Below, in pieces: positions 43,201-58,200 of a DNA stretch of 64,000 nt. The stretch's first letter is position 1. Every line of letters starts with the position of its first letter. Below the pieces are notes generated by a model. That model had not been told where the DNA came from. It worked only from the letters and a program-made list of their open reading frames with translations, and searched no databases. Source of the stretch: Owenia fusiformis (lineage: Eukaryota; Annelida; Polychaeta; Sabellida; Oweniidae); assembly GCA_903813345.2 (NCBI GenBank), contig CAIIXF020000005.1:5609375-5673374 (forward strand). Reading direction: 5' to 3'. The position numbers and the translations under genes are program-made.

Positions 43201-46200
43201 AAATGTTTATTTGAATTACATGAACCCTTTTGAACATAATGTCTGACATCTACTAAAGTATACTTGTAGGCATACCTTAACCTTTCATGTTACTTTTATG
43301 TTTTTTGAATAATTAACATACCAGTTTTTTATGCCCATGTACTATATAATGACTGATTTTCTCAGGGGGTATAAGTACACATAAAACTCATAGAAGAGGT
43401 CAGTAAATCATCTGTTTATTGGCCCTATACTTAAATAAACTACCCTTTTCAATAACTGACATTACTTCTTAAAAGAGAGCTTCAACTGCGGTCATTTAAG
43501 AGAAGACAATTTATTGTTCTAGCTTTAACCAATCAGATTTGGTTGATCAGAATTAAGTTTAAAGCGCTTTTGAGAATCAAAATTATAATGAAATTAAGAG
43601 TCAGAGGATAGAAATTATTAAAGGCTTTAGGGTATAGATTGAATTTGAATTGAACATACCTGATACAATTCAATAATACACTCAAAACACTCAAAAATAT
43701 TGCATTGAACTTATAAGTGTTGACATTATTCTGTTTTTCAGCTATTGAGTCAAAACATATGTGAATAAATCATAGGATTGCCAATTTAAATGCAGAAATG
43801 AATACCCCCACCCTAATCACTTTAATCTTAAGTAAACATTAAAATATTTGACAAAAAAAACTGTCCTGACAAACATTAATCCTATCTAATAATGATGTTG
43901 TTTTTATGATTATCTCACCCCCCCCCTCCCAATGTTCTCGTGATTCAGTAATATTTTACACCCTTTCATGTTTATTTGAAATTGTTAGATAATATGAAGC
44001 ACTTACCTCATAAAAGCCAATACATAGTGTATTGTAATAGTATACTATAGTATTCTTTGTAAAGTAATCAATTATGCTACAACAAAATGCTCTCTTACGA
44101 TGATCTTCATTTAGCCGTTAGCGATCATTAACACTTTTTACAGCTTCAATCAATGCCTGCTATAGTCAATTCTTGAATTTACCTATTGGTAGAGCCTTCC
44201 AAATCAAGTCACCTGTCATTTTATCCAATTCTATCTATTCTAAATTGATATGATCTTGAACTTTTTTCAACATTTTATGTTTCTATACACTATACAAATG
44301 TAGTATCCATATAAGGCATGTCTAAACACTGGCAATAGCTCCTATAACTGATACTATGATATAGTCACTACTGCAAGGTACTACACTGTGCCCTGTACAG
44401 TCTATCAAAATTGATTAAGTACTTCAGTTAACATATTTCAAAAATTAATTTCAGTGCATTTTTTCTTACAGTACATAAAAATGAATACTTTATACAGACA
44501 TACTCATGCAGTGCATACACTGTGACATGTAAACTGGGATACTATATTTATATGTGCATGTTTTCTCTCTATATGGTATGTACTTTATAACCTTTTCCCC
44601 ATTGGGAATAAAAATTTAAAAATAACATGCGGTGGATGTAAAAAAAACTTCAGTTGCCAATGAATAAGTCTTCATTACCAATTCTTACAATTGATTATGA
44701 AAAAAAACAACAAAAAGTGATTTGATTCTTTTAAAAGCTTAAATATGAAAAAATAAATTCCAATTTTTGAAATCATGTATGTCTATATTTGTATTTTGTA
44801 ACACATATGATGTACAGTATACTGAGTGCTAAATTCAAGGGATTAAATAAACCAAGTATTTGTGTGCAAATTAAAAGTTTTGAAGTAACAGAAAATATTT
44901 TTTAAAGTATTTGATTGTATATTACCTGTGCTGCACTGTCCAACATCAGCTGAGCTTGCATCAAGACAGAACGCTCCTCACTTGTAGTTGAGCCATCCTG
45001 AAAATACATCCAGGAGAATAGGGTATATTTCATGATTATGGGATAACCAAATTGGTCAGGATATATGATTTTTACCATTGGATATCATTTGAAGAGCTCT
45101 TTGCCATAGAAATAGTTTATTTCAATCCTTTATTATTTCTTTCAGTATCTCAGTGGTGTATTTTTATATTTTTACAAAATTACACATTATACTGTGCAAT
45201 CTGCATTATTCATCATCGCTTATTTCCGCATGTAACAGCTAAATTTTTGCATATTTTTCCCTAGACTATTTTCTCATCAATTCTTTTTTAGAGTATATTT
45301 CAGGAAAACAGACATGAGAGATTTGCATGACATGCACACAAATGTGCTTAGGCGTTACTTATTTAATGCTCATTTAATTACTAAGTGAAATAATCACTAT
45401 CATTAGTGTTGCTTTAAATACAGCTAACCAATGTCCATAAGGTATCAAAATTAGCACTTAAATTACTATTCAAATCCATTTGCAAAGATTAAAATAATTT
45501 TTACTTTTCAAATAACCTACTTCACATACTACAATTGTGAGACAGTCTATGGTCCTTACAAAGTCAAAGCAAAGACACCAGTTCTTCAAAGAGTAAAAAG
45601 ACCGAAAAATATGGTTTAAAAATATTGAATATACAGGGTGATCCAGAAGTAACGTCAAAGACATTGTAATTTCAAAAGTATTCATCAGATCTTCATGAAA
45701 TTTGGTATACATGTACCCACAACATTTCTGAGTTACCATCTCAAAGATTGGAATTCAATCATTTCATTGGTTGAAATTATGGTTGCTATAGTAACCCGAT
45801 ATCGCGTAACCCGGGGCAAATTGAAGAGAAACCATAACGTTTTTGTGAATTTCTCTAATTTAAAAAGTCAGTAACATTTGAAAATGTTCATTGTTTGTTT
45901 TCTATGATTTTTATATTTGTTGCCATGGTAACAAATATGTAATAGTTGTGATGTCACAATAGGCATTCATAAAAAGCTTTCAATTTCTTTGAATTGCTTC
46001 CATCATCCATGACAAATACTAACATGACCAAGGACACTAACCCACCCAATTCAAGATGGCGCCAAGTCAGAGTAAAATAGAGCAAAGAACAAACATTAAG
46101 TTCTGTGTAAAGTTGGGGAAAGGTGTAAAAGAGACTATAAGACAGATAAAGAAGGCATATGGTAAAGCTGCCATTGCTGAGAGAAACATTTACAGGTGGT

Positions 46201-49200
46201 TTAACAAGTATTCCAGTGGATATGATGAAGTGGTAGACAAGCAGCGAGGAGGCAGGCCAGTGTCGTCATTCGATGATCAAACCATCAAAGCAATTGAAGC
46301 TGATGTTATGGACAATAGGCAAATTTCTATCAGAGAATTGGCTGAAAAACACGATCTGAGCTATGGGACTGTGCAACGGATACTGACAAAGAACTGTCTG
46401 TTAAAGAAGGTGTCTGCTAAATGGGTGCCGCATGACTTGACACAGGAGCAGAAAGACCGGCGTGTTAAGGCTTCAAGGGACTTTCTTGCAAAATATCGGA
46501 GAGATGGAGATGACTTTCTTAACAAGATCATTACGAGTGACGAATCATTGCTATCATTCTACATCCCAGAGACCACGCAACAAAGTTCATCGTGGAAACA
46601 TGACAACTCCCCAACACCAACCAAGCCTAAAATAGTACCAGGAATTCCACAAAAGAAACAAATGGTTGTGACATTCTTTGACATTAGAGGAATGGTGTTA
46701 ACCCATTTTGTTCCCATTGGCCAGAGAATTAATGCCGTTTACATTGCAAAGGTAAGATATCATTTGTTCTAATAATACATCATACTGTGAATTTTATTTT
46801 TAAATTAAAGTATTTAAATGTTGTTCACTGTCAATATAATTATAACTCCATGGCCATGATTCAAATCCAAATCCAATCAATGAAACAACTGGTTTAACAA
46901 CCATTAAACATTTGTTTTTCAGGTTCTGAAGCGTGATCTTCAACGTTCCCTGAGGAAAAAGCGTCCCGGACATCTGCAGCAGTTTATCTTGCATTGGGAC
47001 AATGCCCCTACGCACACTGCAATCCTGACCAGCAACACAGTCCAAACACTTGGATTTCAACAACTTGAACATGCCCCTTATTCACCTGATCTTGCCCCCA
47101 GTGACTTTTATTTGTATGGGGAACTAAAAAGAAACCTTAGTGGAAATAATTTTCAATCCTGTGAGGAATTGAAAAATGCCGTAGTACTAGCCCTACAAGG
47201 AATGAGTTCTAATGGATTTAATTCTGTGTTCAAGGAATGGGTATCCAGACATGAGAAATGTGTTGCAAATGGTGGCAATTATGTAGAATGAACTATTATT
47301 AGTAACTGTGCAATAGTATGATTTATATTGTTGTGAAATAAAATGTTGAGGATATAACAATTTCAGATCTTGTTGATATTTTGAGATTACGCATTACACG
47401 TTAAGTAATTTGCCCCGGGTTACGCGATATCGGGTTACTATAGCAACCATAATTTCAACCAATGAAATGATTGAATTCCAATCTTTGAGATGGTAACCCA
47501 GAAATGTTGTGGGTACATGTATACCAAATTTCATGAAGATCTGATGAATACTTTTGAAATTACAACATCTTTGACGTTACTTCTGGATCACCCTGTATAT
47601 TGCTCACGACCAAAGGTGGTAAACAAAATGCAATGCTAGAATAGCCTTGATATTCATATTCAAATGTAATATACCAGACTAATTATACTAAATAAATGGT
47701 TATAAATGGTTAAAATAAATGAGAGTAAATGACAAGAGTATTTGTAAATTACCATACCATGTTATATGAGGTAGTTAAAAGGCAACAAAGGTGCCAAGTT
47801 AATAGACTTGATCATCCAAATATTGTAACTGTCATGCAACTCCTCTCCATACAGATATCTGGATGTCTTGTTACTAACAGCACTTTATTCCAGTTCTTAT
47901 CCGACATAAACTGGTGATAAATGCATATTTCTGTTGTCCACTTTGCAGGATCTAAGAGTTGTTTTACTCTCACCCTCTATTTTTTTTATTTAAATTTTTC
48001 TCATTTGTTTTATTCCTGAATTGAAGTACTTTGGAATAATAATCCACTGGCAGATAAATAGCAATAAGATAATCAAAATGTATGTTTGGTTTCAACTGCA
48101 ATTTAGTACCACTCATGTTCCAATCAATGATTTTTATAGTTAAAGTTTGTTTTTGTACTTGTCCTAATCCTAACCCTCATGTGGGTGCATGTATATCCCT
48201 GCGGTGAGTAACTTATTGTAAAAATATATCCTTAAATCCTGAATGCTTTATAATCAGATCAGACAAAAGCAAAAAGTGAGAAATCATAGCCATTACCCTT
48301 CCAAAAATTCACCATCTGACATTTGTTACTATCTATTGAAAGATGAGACCAAAACCTTTTTACATGATACATGTACCTTTATACATAGATTTAGACACCA
48401 ACATTTTCCAGTGTTAACCAAGATATAATACTCATAAAAATGGGAACTTTAGAATAGGCATTTTGTGAATCATTTCACAATGATTCTGCATGAGTTCTTG
48501 CAATTGACTCCAATATTGAAAACTCATCAATAATGCATGCAGCCAGAGGTAGGTAGATGATGATTACAGTTGATCAGATTCTAAGCACCTTGATCCCTGG
48601 GGTGAAAAACACATGCGAAAAACATATCAAATATCATGTAGGGTATCTAGAGAACATTAATGTTTCATCACATGCATATTGTACCATGATAAAAAATGAA
48701 GTTATAAAAAATCAAAATCATTATTGCAAGAGAAAATGTGAGCAAATTTTCTGGCATATGTATGTAGATTCCAGGCCAGAATGCTTTAATTAATTTAGTA
48801 GCATAACCTTGGCGGATTGCCAGCTCACATTATTAATTAATTAGGTATACACCTACTTCATATTCTACCAAACATGTAGTCTATAAACATATACCGGCTC
48901 ATATAGTTTACTCAGGTTAATACTCCATCTATTAATTGTATTTCTGATTAAAATCATATCCAGGGTCGTTTATATCTTAATAATATTTCATGTGAAGTAA
49001 AGATGTCATTAATTTTATACCTGAATTGAAACGTCATGTGCATTGACACCAATTTTTAGAGCTATGTATAACAATGAATTCTTTGCTTCACGATAGCTTC
49101 AACTCACAATCAATTTCATTGTTAAAATCTTGGCTATTTAAAATTATCCAAATTCAAGTTAGGTTATAAGAACTCTTTAGATCAAGGAATTTCAAACGAA

Positions 49201-52200
49201 TTTTATTCATAACTTTCTAACAAATAAATACACATATGAATTCAAACACACGAAAAAGCCCTAGCAAATATGAGCACTGTTTTTCTGGTATGCATGATTT
49301 TGATACACATAATTAAAAGAGGGGGGGGGTGTATATTTCTCTAAGACCTTATTTTTAGAGTCCTGTTATGACATCATGATGTACATAAAGTTTTGGAAAG
49401 TCTATCTTATAATACCTACATCTCTCTCAAATATCTGAATTGAACAACCTTGGATAATAATCATGTGCTTCATGTTTTTGCCTGCTAAACCACATGTTGT
49501 GAGTTCATTTCTTTTTTAATATACCCTCTCCCACTAAAATAATCAAATAAATGTAAAGCAACATCGCTTACCTGTTTGCTATAGAGTTTCTGTAGTTTAT
49601 CTTTGACATTCAGGATCTTCAGAGACTAAAAATAAAATAAAAAAATACAAATACAGTGCAATACAAATCAGTCAGACTGTTCTTCATCAAGACGTTTCAC
49701 TATTCATTAAAGTTTGCGTAGGTTACTTCCTTTCTGTTTTCACTTATAAGTATTGGTCTGAATATACATAATAGCAGGGTGACATCTATTTTTACCATAA
49801 AGTCTTATTTACTAATATTTGTAAGGTCCTTTACCGTGATTGGCAAGGGGAGGGAAAGCCCCAGAGCTGTATTGATGACAGACATCATTGTGTCTCTTTT
49901 TTGCCATAAATGAACATAATTCGAAGCGCATATTGAAAATTTTGAGGCTGCCATTTTGTTTGTCGATTTTAACCAATCAGAGACGTATGTCATCTCAATA
50001 CAGGTTTACATTATAAACTTGGTCATCTTTGAAGTCTAGGGTTAATCCCCCCTGATGATTGGCCATGGTAAGCTATTTTATTCATCCATGCAATTGAGTG
50101 ATCTGAACATATATGAAAGTGAAAGTAAATATTTGTGTCAAGATGTTTCATACAATAATATGTGAATTTGAAAACATGAAGTGTTTAAAATTAAAATATT
50201 GATTTATTTAAACACTGATAAACAAGAAAATGCCTGAATAATTATTATCAGAATATTGCCATAGCAATGTGTTATAAAATATAAAGGAATTGTACATTGG
50301 TACCCATCTGACCACTGGAAAATATAGAAAAAATACAAATAAAATTTCAAAGTAACACACCACAGTTGGACAGGACAAGTCAAGCAAATCTGTTTTCCTT
50401 AATTCTTAATGAATATTTTGACATTAAATATTTTCAAATAAGGGAAAGAATATTCCATTGACAAATTTTGGCCTGAGCTTTCACAGATCAGCTGAAATGC
50501 AATTTATGTTAACCAGAGTATTCCCACTTATTCTGAATTCCGTCATGAATAACAAAATGTTAAGACCCTTTAATGACAAAATTTATAAGGCACCCTCCCA
50601 CACACACTCCAATAAGTACAAGATTACAACAATACAACGCTTTGAAAAAGTGCAATAAAAAATGAAAACAGATTCCATGACTTGCTCTGTCACAACTACT
50701 AAGCATTTTTCTAGACAGCAATTTTGACAACATTTTCAAGCCATTATATGCTACAGTTCAATACAGCATGGTAAAGATGATATAAATACAGTGTTGAACT
50801 ATGTCACTGTTAAGCAATGTGATTTTTACAAATGTAACACATTACCAATTCAAGTAAGCTCTTTCTGAGATTGCACCATCGAGTAAATATCTAAAGGCAA
50901 AAGTCTTAATCATAATACCAGGTAAAATTGAGTACAATCCTCGATATAAAATCAAGCTTAGATCTCATTTTAACATTTTCTAGGTTTTGCTGGAGTGTAA
51001 TTTCAAAGGCAGGAAGAGCCTCTACCGTCACACCCTACAAAATCACTGTCATTTACCTCTATGTATGTTCACAGTGTCAATTCTTGCCTTTTTTAGAATT
51101 GAAATGCTATGCACTAGATATTGTGTCATTTTGATAAGATAATGAATATGAATACATAGATAGATAAGAAATATAATTCCAACTTTACCTCCTGTGGTTG
51201 TTGATTGTCGAGTGCACCGTCACTCTGCAATGTAAGGGTCCCATCAGCACTCAGAGATGTTGGGTGGCTGTACACTTGGCATGAAGTAATCTCTTCAAGT
51301 AGCTGAAACAAATATTAAAATCATTCATTTAATATATCTTATGTGGCTTATATGGAGTTTTTGGATGCTCAGGTCCATATTCTTCTCTAACGAATTATTT
51401 ATTTTTCTGTTGCATAGATTTTTCCTCAAATCAACATTTTTCAATCTCTGGTTGCCTACCTTGCTGTTGTGTTCCTCCAGCTCCAGACAGCGGAATTCCA
51501 GCACTTCATTCTGCTCTTGTAGATCAGCCAATTGGTGGCCCTTGTTCTCCTGCTCTCCTTCAAGCTGTTCTACCTGGCGTACATACCCCCGCAGTTTTGC
51601 CCTCAGCCTTCCTTGCTCTTCCAGTAAAGTCCTTGCCTGTGGACAAATACACATACACATGTTAGCAGCTCACTTTTGAAACCCAACTCAAAGTTGCAGA
51701 CTGGAACTTGACACGACACCTTATGTTGATTGTCAAGATACTCTAATTTGTAGACTTTGTGATCGGTGGACAATTTTGATGTAGTCTCGATGTTGTCATG
51801 ATAGGTTCTGTACTAATGATCATGTGCCAAAATGAACATTTAAAGATGAGAAAGTCTTGCAAACTCTTAATAATAAATTACATGCATTCAACCGGTAAAA
51901 CATGCTGATTTGTCCGGAATAAGCAAAATAAGCAAAATGAGTAAACTAAGTATCAAATCAATGTTTTTAATGAATGTTTACCCTTACATCATGTTATTTC
52001 TATTCAATACAATACTGATATTGAACATCCTGTAACAACAGTGTATAAAACTGAAACAAGGTTAAATGTGGTAATAAATATAGCATTGGGAAAATTCCAA
52101 GCAAATTGGATCTTGAACAAAACCATACAATCTAAAATGGCCACCTTAATAATTACCCATGCACAGAACATAATCGGTTCTAGAATTGAAATTTGAAATC

Positions 52201-55200
52201 AAAATATTAAGCGGTTTGTCTGGGGAGGCATGCATGAGAAAAATGGATTGTCATCACCTTCCCAAACTTTTCAAACCAAATGTCGCCAACCCACTACACC
52301 CCCAAAATGCAATCTGATTTTTGACGCCGTTTCGGTGACTAGTCCGATGGCAAATTTTGGTGTCGAAAGGTTTCGGTGCCAGAACAGCGCCGAATGTTTT
52401 CGATGCCAAAACCGAATTATATTGGCTGTGTAGGTCAAGTACAATACTGCCACTTTTTAAGGTATAATAAAAAGTTTGCTCCTGTAAAGTTTAGATATAC
52501 CTATAACCTCCCTAAGATAAGATATATGTATTACCTCTGCCTTGTCAGGTATAAGCAACTCCAAGTCTGAGACTTTCTGTTGGTAATCATGCAACTCTGC
52601 CTCTAGCTTGACATGCACCTGTAATGAAACACACACCATGCAAACACATGCACAATAGCTCAACATGTACAAATCTGTTTAAATATGTTTGATTAAAAAT
52701 TGTTTGCCTAATTCTCTATTTGACATCATGCATGTTCAACTGAAAAAACTTAGCTTTAGCAACATTACCATTGCATTATAACTGTTGACAGATGTATTCT
52801 GGTTTTATACTACTGGGTTTCTATACTATATTGCTCTAATAAAAGTAAAGCACTAATCAAATCAAAACAGCCAACATAACTTATTCGTAATCATAACCAG
52901 GCACATTTCTTATTATGGAGGAAGGGATCCTGTCTTCAGACACATGTTTCAAACAGACTCAAAAAATACTACTGAGAAAAGGAGATTTTGACTAAAATGG
53001 TATTTGAAACTAAGTCTGAAGATAGTATCACTATCCTGCCTAAATATCTGTTGTTAAATAAGTCACCTTTTGTTGTCTCTCAGGGTCCATGCTGCAAGGC
53101 TGCTGGGCCATCAGGAGAGAGTAGTTCTTCTCTAATTCCAGATGCTCTTTCACAAGGCGCTGGTAGTTCGTTTGGAACTGCTCACGGGAAAACTGAAAGA
53201 GAATTCATCCATTTGTTAATTACACACACAGCCATATACATGTATGCATGTGTTGTAACTCAGGCACAACATTTTACAACTGAGTCTGATTTGTAAAGAG
53301 GCACAAATATTTCCAAAATGTAACATATTTGGATGAGAAACCATAATTTCAAAGCAAATGCTAATTATGTAAAAGATGAAAACACAATGGTTGAGAAATT
53401 CATTCAAGTGGCCTATATGAGGCTGATAATATATTTCCGAACAAATTACTTTCTTACCTTAATGGCTACCACACAAGCTAAATAATTGTTTTACTTTGAA
53501 TGACTCCTCTATTGATCGATTATACTAAATTGTATGTAAAATCACTTACTTCATCTAAGAAGACATCTTCATCTGTAGCAGGGGTATCATAAGACTGGTC
53601 TGTTACTGAGAGAACTGAGGAGAATGATGTCTCAGAGTCTGATCTGCCAGTGTCCTCCTCATACCTACAATATGTAAATGACAATTTTTAAATCATACTT
53701 TTATAAGTATAAACAATCCTTTAACTGAGTTTGCCATTTTATGGTAAACTAAAGCATGGGTTTCATACAAATTATTTATCTGCTTTGTTTAAAGGGGTGT
53801 GGCTTTTATTGGTTTTTCTAAGTTTCAGACTAGTTCCATATTTTCTTGATTTTTTCAAATTTGCAGGAATCATTTCCGAGACATCAGGGATTAACAAACT
53901 AAATATAAACATATTTCTTCTGCAAGAGGTCTTAGAGAGGCTTTCAAAGATAAAGCATTAACAGATGCTGTGCAATTTATCTACAATACAAGCACAAAAT
54001 ATCGCACTTACCCAAAGTATGTTTCCTTGACACCTGCTGCCCTCTTTTGAGCCATGCTCTTTTTACTCCTTTGCCTCCGATGTTTTAACAACTCTATCCT
54101 CCTATCTTTCTCAACATGTGCTTGTTTTAAAGCTACAATTGTCTTATTTAGTTCATCTTTTTGTCTCCTGAGATCATCTAGTTCCTCGAGACATATGTCC
54201 TGAGATTTCTCGTCCTGTGTTTGGTCCAGCTTTTTTACTGTTTGTTCATACTGAACCCTCTGAAGGAACAAAAATGGAAATTTGACAAATTGATAATTTG
54301 AGCCAATTCCTGGTTTTATTCTAGATCTTTAATCCTTAGATTATTTTACGTTTCTTAATATCCCTTCATACCTCAGAGGAAAAAATATTAATCTTATAAA
54401 TAATTCCAAATGATACTCCCAATGTTCCATTTTTTAAACCTCCTGTGATTATGTTTCATATACAGTAATCCCTTCTGGGGGAAAGCAATTCCATAAAAAT
54501 AAGATAGCCAAATTCCTTTTTCATAATACTCCAGACTGCCAATGCTTCGAGTCACCTTATGTTTACTACTCTATTACTTAAGAAATTAGTGAGTGATCAA
54601 TTTGCTAATACTGTCATTGATAATGTTGTCATGTCATAATACCATATGGCGCATGCACTGATGTAATTGATGTTGACTTGATTTTTAAAAATGAAGTGTT
54701 GAAAAAGTCACACTTGACCTTGAATTCATTACCCTTGCAAAATTCTTGACAATTGCATCTTCTTTTGGTGGATCTAAATCATTGAAAGATAACTGTTTAA
54801 GGTATAGAATAAAGAAATGGATATGTAATAGTATATTAAGTTATCTAAACCACCACACAATTGGTTTTGCTCTGAACATTAATTACTCAATGCTAGCACA
54901 TAAAAATATTCAAGGGATAACATATTTATATGTGACTTGAAAAGAGATATATGGCATTGATATCTCTTTCTTGTGAACTGATGCATATAAAGAACATGTT
55001 AATAAAAAGTCCCTTTAAATATCTGTTCTATGTACTTAATGTAATTTTATTTACCATTTGAGTATTTTCTTGTGATAAATTTTTTATTCTATCTTGTAAG
55101 GTTCTGTTTTTAGATGTAAGGTCAATATTCTTCTCCAGGAATCTTTTATTTTTCTCCTGCATTGACTTCAATTTTTCTTCAACATCCTTCAATCTCTTCA

Positions 55201-58200
55201 CCTAGAAATATAGAATTTGGAAAATTCAAGTTATTAAATATTAAACACATTCACGTCCAAGTAAATGCCTACCTAAATATACTGGAGATGCATCACATAT
55301 TCAAGTCTATTACATAATGAATACAGGGTGTTCCAAAAGAAACAGGACTGGTGCTGGCATTTTGTCAATTTTGCACCAAGTGTCTTCAAATTTTCACAAA
55401 TTGTATTTTGAGGTATAACAACTAAAATTGTAAAGTTTCAGAAAAGGTGATTAAATGTGGGTAGAGTTATGGTTACTATAGTAACATGACATCACAATAC
55501 CCGGGGCAACTCTTTCCTGAAAATGTGATATATAACACTTTTGTATTACTGAAGAAAGTATCTAATTCACCTATTACTTACAACACTTCTTGGTTTATTT
55601 TATTAGTTGCTTTGTTGTAAAGGTGTTGCTATACATCAAGTATAATTTCATAATAATAATAATATTTATTCAATTTCCTGGAATATCACTATGTATAACA
55701 GTCAGAACAATTCACGGTTGAGTTTTTGAAAAGACCCAATTTGAAGCCAGTCATCTACCTTGATAGCGCGCCTGCCCGCAGGCCAGACTTACTATAAAGA
55801 CCATGCAGCAATAGAGGAGCTAGGTCTTATGGTCTAAAACTATGCACCATACTCTTCTGATCATGCAATATCTAATTTTTACTTATATGGAGAATGGAAT
55901 AAGACCTTTAAAGATGAGAATGACCTTCTCCAAGTTGTTCAATCTACCCTGCGTGACTTGTCTTCAAATGGGTTCATTCATGTGTTTGAGTCATGGATAC
56001 AGAGTGCTACTCTTCTACTGACCAAAGAGGAGCCTTCCTTTCAAAGAAGAGAATACATAGGAATATCAAATGATGTAAAGGAAATGTAATTCCCACCAGT
56101 AGTTGCATTTCAACTTTGATATGGGATGTACAAAATGCTTAATGTCTCTGTAACTTTCAGCGTAAAATGTTGCCCCGGGTATTGTGATGTCATGTTACCA
56201 TAGCAACCATAACTCTACCAAAGTTTCATATTTTTTGTCGAAACCTTGCAGTCTTAGTAACGATACATGGAAGTACAATATCTACAATTTTGAAGACGAT
56301 TGGTGAATATTGAACAAAATGCCAGCACCAGTCCTGTTACTTTTGGAACACCCTGTACATGTATGGACATTGTCTTCAATGACAGGTTTTGGAAAACAAC
56401 ACATTCACATGAACTTAAAATTCAAGACATGAATCAGCTCTAAAGGGATGAAATGTATTAGTGTACAAATAGTGACTGCCATTGAGGGAAATAGTGCAAA
56501 ATATTTTCCTCAAGGGAATATCCTGTCCACTGACATGTTCCCGAGGCTGCAGGCCGAGGGAACAAGTCAGTGGACAGGATATTCCCGAGAGGAAAATTTT
56601 TACACTATTTCCCGAAAATGTGGCAGTCACTATTTGTTTTATTATATACCTGATAAGTACTCTGTAAACAAAAACAAAATGAGAAGTATTTTCATTTCAA
56701 TATCAAATGTTCACAGGTTCTTATTGGCATTTAAAGGCATTTTACCTTTCAACTCCTATAATCTCAGATTTGGGGGAAGATAAAATGTACTATTGACTGG
56801 TCACATGACCTAACTGGTGATTAGTACAATTCATCTTCCCTGAAAGCAGGGATTTAGGACTTTCCAGGGAATTAGTTCATCTATTCCATGTCATGTGACC
56901 ATGAATAAGCCAATGAGCATCTAGAATACATTTAAGGTATATAATAATATATAATAGAAACAGGTAACACATACAAATAAGAGCAACTAACAAGAAAAAA
57001 ATGAAAGATGATGTGATATTGCTCGATAGATGTCTAGGACCACACAGTTTCAAGATGTTTTCAAGTTTTATTTTTCTGATTCCTTAAATATCAGATAAAA
57101 AACATCTGCTAGATGTTTTTTACATCAGGCAACATTACATAACATCATAAAATCAACATTTGGAGCCAAAATGTCTGTGCAACAGATGTTACCATAGTAA
57201 CCAGCGATATGGCAACTGAACTTTCAGAGTGATGGTTCTCACATTTGCCAAAACTAATCCGAACTGGATTGTTCGTATTACTCAAGGGCCTGGCAGCCTA
57301 AAAGAGTCAGAATTAATCTATAGATGCACACGTGGAAATATTTATAACTGTCTATTTCTGACTCAAAGCAATAACCAAAGATGTTAATATGGTCCCAGCT
57401 AAGATATCTTGGGGTATCTTAGGCTCTAGTAGTTTTTTAAAGAAAACACTTTTGAACTGGCACTCATGAAAATTACTAAATCATCTTAAACAGTCCTATT
57501 CTGTGCTTGTATCTTTAATTTTATAAGCTGAATACATGTACATGTACATTGATAAGTTGATACGTGTAAGTGTGCACTGATAAGTCTTTGAGTATCATTA
57601 CATTCTTGAACACATTGTCAATTCTTTAGTTGTCACACACAGAACAAAAATTTACAAGTTAAAAATAACAATTTGCAATCAATTCTTGAATCAGGATTTC
57701 AACTCTCAAAAGAACTCGACAAAACACATATGAAAATGCATGTAAGACGTAGCAAGTTTAGGAGAGATATAATTGATCTGAATGAAAATAGTATCACCTC
57801 CTGCTATAAGAATGCCCCTAAAATACATTTTTACTTGCTGATCTGCAGACATTAATTCTACTCAATAATAATTACGATATTGCTCAATTTCTTAGTCTAG
57901 ATGCATTAGAAAATACTGAGAAAGATGCCCAAAGTGAAAAACATGATACAAGTTATTTGTTAGTTTAATTTTGCCCAAATAGCAGGTCACATACCTGAGT
58001 TTGTGATGCCTCCTTTGGTGGAGACAACATTGTTGTATTTTTCTTTATCTGGTCCTGTTCCTCTAATTCAAGCTGGAGCCTGGAGAAATGACCCCTTTGG
58101 TAGCCCATCTCCTTCTCCAGCTGTCCTAGCACCCGGTCCTTTGACTTCATTTCCTCCATCTACAATTGATGAGGTTTTCATTTGAGACTTTTAAACTTAC

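Noticed and set aside
45470-45739. Minus-strand ORF at the left mariner end
   Set aside because: Spans the transposon boundary and TIR; not a gene.
56448-56783. ORFs across fold-back element 3
   Set aside because: Products of the inverted repeat on both strands.
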